Shown here piece by piece: positions 14,154 to 18,975 of a DNA stretch of 18,975 nucleotides (positions within the stretch are counted from its first letter, which is position 1; every line of letters begins with the position of its first letter). The stretch is from the NCBI GenBank assembly GCA_964629825.1, contig CAZVUW010000065.1, positions 1 through 18,975 on the forward strand, written 5' to 3'. This DNA comes from CAZVUW01 sp964629825. GTDB lineage: Bacteria; Actinomycetota; Nitriliruptoria; Euzebyales; Egibacteraceae. The position numbers and the translations under genes were made by a program. The notes below the pieces were generated by a model. The model was not told where the DNA came from. It did not search any database and was given only the letters and a program-made list of their open reading frames with translations.

Positions 14154-15998
14154 ATGCACCGACTCACCTCAGCTGCGCGGCGGCGTGCCCGCCGTTCATT
14201 GCTGCTTATGATGGCCGCGCTCATGGTCGTGAGCGTGCTGCCGGCGGTCGCCAGCGCGCAGGAGTTCCCCGACCCGGATGACCCCCGTGTCGGGCTGGGA
14301 GCTGGATACAACGACGCAGAGACCGCCAGCTGGAACCTCGAGCACATCGGCCGGTTCCGCAAGGAGGACGGCGGCTTCTTCGACCCGAACTCGCTCGGGT
14401 CGTTCGCCTTTGCGGGCTCCGACCTGTCGTTCACCGGCAACTACGCCATCGCGGGCAACTTCGCCGGGTTCCAGATCCACGACATCTCCGACCCCGCGAA
14501 CCCGACCAAGGTGACCGAGGTCCTGTGTCCGGGCGGCCAGGGTGACACCACCGTCTACGGCAACCTCCTGTTCTTCTCCGTCGAGGAGACCCGCGGCCGC
14601 CTCGACTGCGGCACCACCAACCCGACTCCTGAGGAGCGCTTCCGCGGCGTCCGCATCTTCGACATCTCCGACATCCTCAACCCCGTCCAGGTCGCGGCCG
14701 TTCAGACCTGCCGCGGTTCGCACACGCACCGCCTGGTCGAGGACCTCAACGACCCGGAGCACGTCTACATCTACGTGAACGGCACGGCAGGCGTCCGCGC
14801 CGGCAGCGAGCTGGCGGGTTGCGCCAACCCGTCCACGTCCAGCCCCGACTTCAACGAGACCTCTTCGCGCTATCGCATCGAGGTCATCAAGGTGCCGGTC
14901 AACAACCCGGCGGCCGCCGCGGTCGTCAACGAGGTGCGTCTCTTCGCGGACGCCGACGGCCGGATCAACGGCCTGTGGCCGGGTGGCAACCACGGCCCGG
15001 GCACGCAGTCGACCTCTGCGACCGACGCCTGCCACGACATCACCGCCTACCCGGAGATCGGCCTGGCTGCCGGCGCCTGCGAGGGCAACGGCCTCCTGAT
15101 CGACATCTCCGACCCGGCCAACCCGAAGCGGATCGACGCGGTCACGAACCCGACGTTCGCCTACTGGCACTCCGCCAACTTCTCCAACGACGGTGAGACG
15201 GTCATGTTCACCGACGAGTGGGGTGGCGGCACCAGCCCGCGCTGCCGCGCGACCGACCGCCTGAGCTGGGGCGCCAACGCGATCTTCACGATCGACCGCA
15301 GCGGCGACACCCCGAAGCTCGAGTTCCAGAGCTACTACAAGATGCCGGCCGTCCAGACCAACCAGGAGAACTGCGTCGCCCACCAGGCGAACATCCTCCC
15401 GGTCCCCGGCCGCGACATCGTGGTCCAGGGCTGGTACCAGGGCGGCATCTCGATGTTCGACATGACCGACCCGGCCAACCCCTACGAGATCGCCTTCTTC
15501 GACCGCGGTCCGATCAGCCCGACGTCCGCCATTCTGGGTGGCTTCTGGTCGGGTTACTGGTACAACGGCAACGTCTACGGCGGTGAGATCGCGCGTGGCT
15601 TCGACGCCTTCGAGGTTCTGCCGAGCGAGCACCTGACGCAGAACGAGATCGACGCCGCCAAGACCGTCCAGCTCGCCGAGCACAACGCCATGGCGATGCG
15701 GATGTACCAGTGGGAGCCCACCTTCGCGCTCGCTCGCGCCACGGTCGACCAGATCGTCCGCGACGACGACATGACCGAGGGCATGGAGGGCAAGATCCGC
15801 AACGCCCTCGACATGGCCGAGCAGTTCCTGGCCATGCCCAAGAAGCACAACGTGGCCCTGTCCCACTTCGACCGCGCCGTCCACCTGCTGCTGTGGCAGG
15901 CCGACGTGATCGAGGGCAAGGACAAGCCCAACCAGGGCGACGCCGACCGCCTGCGCGACCTGGCCGACAAGATCCTGGACCTCAAGGCCGCCTCGTAA
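14154..15998 (+). CDS. secreted LVIVD-repeat beta-propeller protein, paralog 4
   Basis: 614 residues, the shortest of the five. Signal peptide MHRLTSAARRRARRSLLLMM and onwards, cleaved near AVASA-Q; a twin Arg precedes the hydrophobic stretch. The propeller has all shared motifs (GSHTH, CHDIT, YWHSA, DEWGGG, NCVAH). The NAIFTIDRSGDTPKLEFQSY segment, shared with paralog 5, replaces the YDIVQTEDGPK segment of the others. The C-terminal module is the paralog 3 type, but the last 10 residues (KILDLKAAS) are the paralog 5 type. ATG 14154 is chosen over an upstream in-frame start at 14103 by the ribosome binding site and the match to the paralog 5 start (MHRL). Function unknown. Confidence 0.88.
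   Translation: MHRLTSAARRRARRSLLLMMAALMVVSVLPAVASAQEFPDPDDPRVGLGAGYNDAETASWNLEHIGRFRKEDGGFFDPNSLGSFAFAGSDLSFTGNYAIAGNFAGFQIHDISDPANPTKVTEVLCPGGQGDTTVYGNLLFFSVEETRGRLDCGTTNPTPEERFRGVRIFDISDILNPVQVAAVQTCRGSHTHRLVEDLNDPEHVYIYVNGTAGVRAGSELAGCANPSTSSPDFNETSSRYRIEVIKVPVNNPAAAAVVNEVRLFADADGRINGLWPGGNHGPGTQSTSATDACHDITAYPEIGLAAGACEGNGLLIDISDPANPKRIDAVTNPTFAYWHSANFSNDGETVMFTDEWGGGTSPRCRATDRLSWGANAIFTIDRSGDTPKLEFQSYYKMPAVQTNQENCVAHQANILPVPGRDIVVQGWYQGGISMFDMTDPANPYEIAFFDRGPISPTSAILGGFWSGYWYNGNVYGGEIARGFDAFEVLPSEHLTQNEIDAAKTVQLAEHNAMAMRMYQWEPTFALARATVDQIVRDDDMTEGMEGKIRNALDMAEQFLAMPKKHNVALSHFDRAVHLLLWQADVIEGKDKPNQGDADRLRDLADKILDLKAAS
15718..15937 (+). repeat. 220-bp exact repeat between paralogs 3 and 4 (copy B)
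   Basis: Identical to 13608-13827. Differences resume on both sides, including a silent GGT/GGC change at the right end. Confidence 0.9.
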
Positions 15999-16016
15999 CG
16001 GCTGCCAGGACCTGAC

Positions 16017-16047
16017 GAGGAGGGGCGCCCGCGGGGCGCCCCTCCTC
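16017..16047 (+). terminator. GC-rich hairpin terminator of LVIVD paralog 4
   Basis: GAGGAGGGGCGCCC and GGGCGCCCCTCCTC form a perfect 14-bp stem with loop GCG, 18 bases after the stop codon. Confidence 0.87.
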
Positions 16048-16112
16048 TGCATATGCGCATCTGCTCAAAGCGGGATAAAGGCCGCGCGGCCAGGGCCAGA
16101 TCTTCCGGGATG

Positions 16113-16165
16113 TGCGCCGAGCGCATGAAAAACCCTTGTGAAGGGAGCCCCCCAGACCGTACTTT
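16113..16165 (+). promoter_or_regulatory. predicted promoter and upstream palindrome of LVIVD paralog 5
   Basis: TTGTGA (16136-16141), 18 bases, TACTTT (16160-16165). Upstream, TGCGC-CGA-GCGCA (16113-16125) is a perfect 5-bp palindrome aligned with the weaker one before paralog 4, followed by GAAAAACCC. Confidence 0.58.
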
Positions 16166-16174
16166 GCCCCCCTC

Positions 16175-16245
16175 ATCACGCTCTGGCTCTGGCCGGAGTG
16201 ATGTGCCGTCCTGAGTTTCATGCGGGTACCTAGAGAGGAGGGCAC
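16175..16245 (+). promoter_or_regulatory. structured leader RNA, copy 5
   Basis: The upstream hairpin is ATCAC (16175-16179)/GTGAT (16198-16202) continued by TCTGG (16182-16186)/CCGGA (16193-16197). P1 is GTGCC (16203-16207)/GGCAC (16241-16245). P2 is the weakest of the five, CTGAGT (16211-16216) against ACCTAG side bases 16228-16233 with one mismatch, and its loop holds TTCATGCGGG. GAGAGGAGG is the ribosome binding site; the GTG start follows P1 by 2 bases. Confidence 0.55.
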
Positions 16246-16247
16246 TG

Positions 16248-18167
16248 GTGCACCGACTCAGCTATGCCGCCAGCCGGCGCGCTCGACGGTCGTTGCTCGT
16301 GATGACGGTGGCTCTTCTGGTTGTGAGCCTCCTGCCATCGGCCGCGAGCGCCCAGCTGGCACCATTCCCCACCACTGACGACCCCCGGTACGGATTGAGC
16401 CCGGGTTACAACGACGCCGGTGTGGCGACCTTCGGCCTGGAGCACATCGGCCGGTTCGACAAGCAGAACAGCCCGTTCTGGAACCCGACCAACATCGGCG
16501 CCATCTCGAACGCGAACTCCGACCTGGCCTTCACGGGCAACTACGTGATCCAGGGCAACTGGCGCGGTCTCCAGATCTACGACGTCTCGGACCCCACCAA
16601 CCCGACGCTGCGCACCACGGTGCTGTGCCCGGGCGGGCAGGGCGACGTGAACGTGTACGGCAACCTTCTCTTCCACTCGGTGGAGGAGTCCACTGCCCGG
16701 ATCGACTGCGGTGAGGGCGGCGTCAATGCCCAGAACCGCTTCCGCGGGGTTCGAATCTGGGACATCAGCGACATCGACAACCCGGTGCAGGTGGCGGGCA
16801 TCCAGACCTGCCGCGGTTCGCACACCAACCGCCTGGTCGAGGACCCGAACGACCCGGAGCACGTCTACGTCTACGTCAGCGGCACCGCCGGTCAGCGCTC
16901 CTCGGCCGAGGCCGTGCACACCCCGCAGGGCTTCGTGACCGGTCGCTGCGGCCAGACCAGCCCGACCAGCCCCAACCCGTCGCAGTGGATGATCGAGGTC
17001 ATCAAGGTGCCGGTGGACAACCCGGCCGCGGCTGAGGTCGTGAACGAGGCGCGCCTGTTCGCCGACCCCGTCACCGGTGCGGTGAACGGCCTGCAGAACG
17101 GTCCGACCCAGCCGACCCACCCGTGCGCGGTCGACCCAGGCGGCAACCTCTGCTCGCCCGCGGGCAACAACTACTCGCCGAGCCCGAACACCAACACCTG
17201 CCACGACATCACCGCCTACCCGGAGATCGGGCTGGCGGCCGGCGCGTGCCAGGGCAACGGGATCCTGATCGACATCTCCGACCCGGCGAACCCGGTTCGG
17301 CTCGACGCCGTGGCCGACCCCAACTTCTCATACTGGCACTCGGCCAACTTCTCCAACGACGGCACCAAGGTGCTGTTCACCGACGAGTGGGGTGGCGGTA
17401 CCAGCGCTCGCTGCGCGCCCAACCACCGCAAGAGCTGGGGGGCCAACGCGATCTTCACGATCGACCGCAGCGGCCCGACGCCGAAGCTCGAGTTCCAGAG
17501 CTACTACAAGCTCCCGGTCGCGCAGACCAACCAGGAGAACTGCGTGGCCCACCAGGCGAACATCCTCCCGGTCCCCGGCCGCGACATCGCCGTTCAGGGC
17601 TGGTACCAGGGCGGAATCTCGATGTTCGACTGGACCGACCCCGCCAACCCCTACGAGATCGCCTACTTCGACCGCGGTCCGATCAGCCCGACCTCCCTCC
17701 TCCTCGGAGGCTTCTGGTCGGCCTACTGGTACAACGGCAAGGTCTACGGCGGTGAGATCGCTCGCGGTCTGGACATCCTCGAGGTCGTCCCGACCGAGCA
17801 CCTGACGCAGAACGAGATCGACGCCGCCAAGACCGTCCAGCTGGACGAGCACAACGCCATGGCGATGCGCATGTACTCCTGGGAGCCCACCTTCGCGCTC
17901 GCTCGCGCCACGGTCGACCAGATCGTCCGCGACGAGGACATGACCGAGGGCATGGAGGGCAAGATCCGCAACGCCCTCGACAAGGCCGAGGAGTGGCTGG
18001 GCATCCCGGGCAAGGAGCTCGTGGCCCTGAGCCACTTCGACCGCGCCGTCCACCTGCTGCTGTGGCAGGCCGACGTGATCGAGGGCAAGGACAAGCCCAA
18101 CCAGGGCGACGCCGACCGCCTGCGCGACCTGGCCCAGAAGATCCTGGACCTCAAGGCCGCCTCGTAA
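16248..18167 (+). CDS. secreted LVIVD-repeat beta-propeller protein, paralog 5 (mosaic)
   Basis: 639 residues starting at GTG 16248, aligned with the ATG of paralog 4 (MHRLSYAASRRARRSLLVMT). Signal peptide cleaved near AASA-Q. All family motifs are present (GSHTN, CHDIT, YWHSA, DEWGGG, NCVAH). It is a patchwork: the HTPQGFVTGRCGQTSPTS segment and the VTGAVNGLQNG region match paralog 2, the NAIFTIDRSG and VPGRDI segments match paralog 4, the start of the C-terminal module is paralog 3/4-like, its middle is identical to paralog 2 over 170 bp, and its end returns to paralog 4. This suggests repeated gene conversion. It has its own promoter, leader and terminator. Function unknown. Confidence 0.88.
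   Translation: MHRLSYAASRRARRSLLVMTVALLVVSLLPSAASAQLAPFPTTDDPRYGLSPGYNDAGVATFGLEHIGRFDKQNSPFWNPTNIGAISNANSDLAFTGNYVIQGNWRGLQIYDVSDPTNPTLRTTVLCPGGQGDVNVYGNLLFHSVEESTARIDCGEGGVNAQNRFRGVRIWDISDIDNPVQVAGIQTCRGSHTNRLVEDPNDPEHVYVYVSGTAGQRSSAEAVHTPQGFVTGRCGQTSPTSPNPSQWMIEVIKVPVDNPAAAEVVNEARLFADPVTGAVNGLQNGPTQPTHPCAVDPGGNLCSPAGNNYSPSPNTNTCHDITAYPEIGLAAGACQGNGILIDISDPANPVRLDAVADPNFSYWHSANFSNDGTKVLFTDEWGGGTSARCAPNHRKSWGANAIFTIDRSGPTPKLEFQSYYKLPVAQTNQENCVAHQANILPVPGRDIAVQGWYQGGISMFDWTDPANPYEIAYFDRGPISPTSLLLGGFWSAYWYNGKVYGGEIARGLDILEVVPTEHLTQNEIDAAKTVQLDEHNAMAMRMYSWEPTFALARATVDQIVRDEDMTEGMEGKIRNALDKAEEWLGIPGKELVALSHFDRAVHLLLWQADVIEGKDKPNQGDADRLRDLAQKILDLKAAS
17957..18126 (+). repeat. 170-bp exact repeat between paralogs 2 and 5 (copy B)
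   Basis: Identical to 11485-11654. The sequence just before it (from about 17884) matches paralog 4 with one difference, so the tract is a clear switch of parentage inside one domain. Confidence 0.88.
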
Positions 18168-18185
18168 GGCGAATCGGTCGACCTC

Positions 18186-18215
18186 AAGAGGGGGTGCCTG
18201 GGGGCGCCCCCTCTT
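18186..18215 (+). terminator. GC-rich hairpin terminator of LVIVD paralog 5
   Basis: AAGAGGGGGTGCC pairs with GGCGCCCCCTCTT over 13 bp with one T-G pair and loop TGGG, 18 bases after the stop. It separates the array from the following gene. Confidence 0.87.
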
Positions 18216-18349
18216 CTATCCGGTTTTCACGCTTGGCTGTCGCCCGTGTCCTCTAGGATCCGCCGCAGCGCGAACCTCAAGGCCGGTGCACTCGTGGCGT
18301 CTGCGGGAGGTTGCGCCCTCGTGCGCCGGACCTTCGCCACGTCTTGACG

Positions 18350-18400
18350 GCAGATCGTGCGGTTCATGAGCCAGAACCATCCATTGCAACAGGAGACTGC
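18350..18400 (+). promoter_or_regulatory. possible degenerate sixth leader RNA
   Basis: P2-like hairpin GGTTC (18361-18365)/GAACC (18374-18378) with loop ATGAGCCA, and a P1-like pair GCAG (18350-18353)/CTGC (18397-18400) ending directly at the ATG. The loop has CATG but not CATGCGG. GTGCGGTTCATG resembles copy 4 (GTGCGGGGTTCATG). Four- and five-base helices can occur by chance, so this is weak. Apart from it, the 18216-18400 region shows no supported feature. Confidence 0.3.
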
Positions 18401-18975
18401 ATGGAACTTCGAACGACCGCACGCACGCGTCGAGCGAGCGTATCGATCGCGCTGGCGGTGCTGATGCTGACCGCGCTGGTAGCCCCGGGAGCCACCGCGC
18501 AGGACCGCGCCGCCGACATCTCCGAGCATCCGGCTCTGCAGCCGATCGATGCGCAGAGCTGGAAGGACGAGGTCGACCAGACCTGGGACGACTACGTCAA
18601 GATCCGCCCCGACTCGTGGACGGATGGCACGACCCCCGCGAGCGAGACGCAGTACCGCGGCGCCGTCGTGCTGCTCGAGTACACCGACCAGCCGTTCCTG
18701 ATCACCCAGGAGCCTGAGACCCACCCGTTCGGCAACCCCCGCCCCGGTCACGTGCCCGTGCCCCAGGACCAGGTCGCCGACTACATGAAGCGCTGGCTGA
18801 CCGACCCCACCCACCCGGCGAACGGCGGGCAGACGCTGCACGGCTACTGGATGGAGACGAGCCACGGCAAGATCGGCGTGGACGTCGAGGTCTTCGGGCC
18901 CTACACGCTGCCGGGCAAGGTGCACGAGTACGGCCTGTCGGGCTACGCGCCGACCACGGGCGCGAACTCGGTGTG
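18401..18975 (+). CDS. secreted protein, possible M6-type metalloprotease (N-terminal part)
   Basis: Open reading frame running off the right edge; 191 codons are visible. ATG 18401 has AGGAG at 18391-18395. Signal peptide MELRTTARTRRASVSIALAV and onwards, cleaved near GATA-Q. From about residue 86 the pattern is YRGAVVLLEYTDQPF, then GYWMETSHGKIGVDVEVFGP and YTLPGKVHEYG. This resembles the start of M6 (immune inhibitor A-like) metalloproteases, where a hydrophobic strand is followed by a [YF]-x-E-x-S-[YH]-G-K motif and a YTLP segment. The zinc-binding HExxH motif would lie beyond the window, so the assignment is provisional. It is separated from the LVIVD array by a terminator. Confidence 0.7.
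   Translation, partial: MELRTTARTRRASVSIALAVLMLTALVAPGATAQDRAADISEHPALQPIDAQSWKDEVDQTWDDYVKIRPDSWTDGTTPASETQYRGAVVLLEYTDQPFLITQEPETHPFGNPRPGHVPVPQDQVADYMKRWLTDPTHPANGGQTLHGYWMETSHGKIGVDVEVFGPYTLPGKVHEYGLSGYAPTTGANSV

Noticed and set aside
7628..16052. Long minus-strand open frames opposite LVIVD paralogs 1-4 (602-655 codons, for example 9436-7628 and 13954-11987)
   Set aside because: They are mirror frames created by GC-biased third positions: low-complexity Val/Asp/Ala/Arg sequence, no ribosome binding sites, no domains, and they repeat only because the sense genes are paralogs.
7870..18126. CRISPR array or transposon explanation for the repeated sequences
   Set aside because: The repeats are long coding segments in collinear paralogs, with no spacers, terminal inverted repeats or transposase.
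18344..18349. TTGACG as the -35 box for the metalloprotease-like gene
   Set aside because: No acceptable -10 sequence lies 16-19 bases downstream; that position falls in the hairpin. TAGGAT at 18254 has only a 15-base spacing to TTGGCT and was not listed either.
1..18975. tRNA genes
   Set aside because: None recognised by eye on either strand, including around the integrase remnant where one might serve as an attachment site.

Overview
The window is very GC-rich DNA with GC-biased third codon positions, G-rich ribosome binding sites and twelve confident genes or gene remnants. A three-repeat CWB2 (cell wall-binding repeat 2) exoprotein, a large family of LVIVD beta-propeller exoproteins and an A-type RNase P RNA next to a nif3/zinc-ribbon pair all fit a high-GC Actinomycetota chromosome. 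A deep, often halophilic lineage such as the Nitriliruptoria is plausible, but that is inference.

Layout. (1) 93-467 (-): fluoride channel FluC/CrcB. (2) 468-768: a leader with two strong inverted repeats ahead of a secreted CWB2-repeat protein (769-2499). (3) 2518-4060 (+): remnant of an integrated element, made of an excisionase-like HTH gene and a tyrosine integrase broken by three frameshifts, ending against the 3' end of rnpB. (4) 4105-6384 (-): rnpB, a coiled-coil C4 zinc-ribbon protein and a Nif3-family protein, the last two overlapping by TTGA. (5) 6449-7249 (-): DUF305 lipoprotein. (6) 7631-18167 (+): five tandem paralogous secreted LVIVD-repeat proteins of 614-639 aa. (7) 18401-end (+): N-terminus of another secreted protein that looks like an M6-type metalloprotease and runs off the window.

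The centre of interest is the five-gene LVIVD array. Each gene has its own GC-rich hairpin terminator, and four have a similar promoter (TTGTnn, 17-18 bp, TAnnnT). All five carry a leader that I do not recognise as a known RNA class: a long-range helix P1 whose 3' strand lies in or next to the ribosome binding site, enclosing a hairpin P2 with CATGCGG in or at the edge of its loop. The P1 strands change in sequence between copies but stay complementary, as expected for a structured RNA that controls translation. The sixth gene (18401) has a weaker, degenerate version. The proteins share an invariant His/Asp/Glu/Cys set in the propeller and a nearly identical helical C-terminal module (FIMAH-like by eye). 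The coding DNA shows exact repeats of 292, 220 and 170 bp, and the fifth gene is a visible mosaic of the other types, so gene conversion is active or recent.

Working picture (inference): a family of exported, possibly metal-binding beta-propeller proteins is diversified by recombination and expressed from separate but similarly built transcription units under a shared leader-RNA control. No function can be assigned to the proteins from sequence alone.
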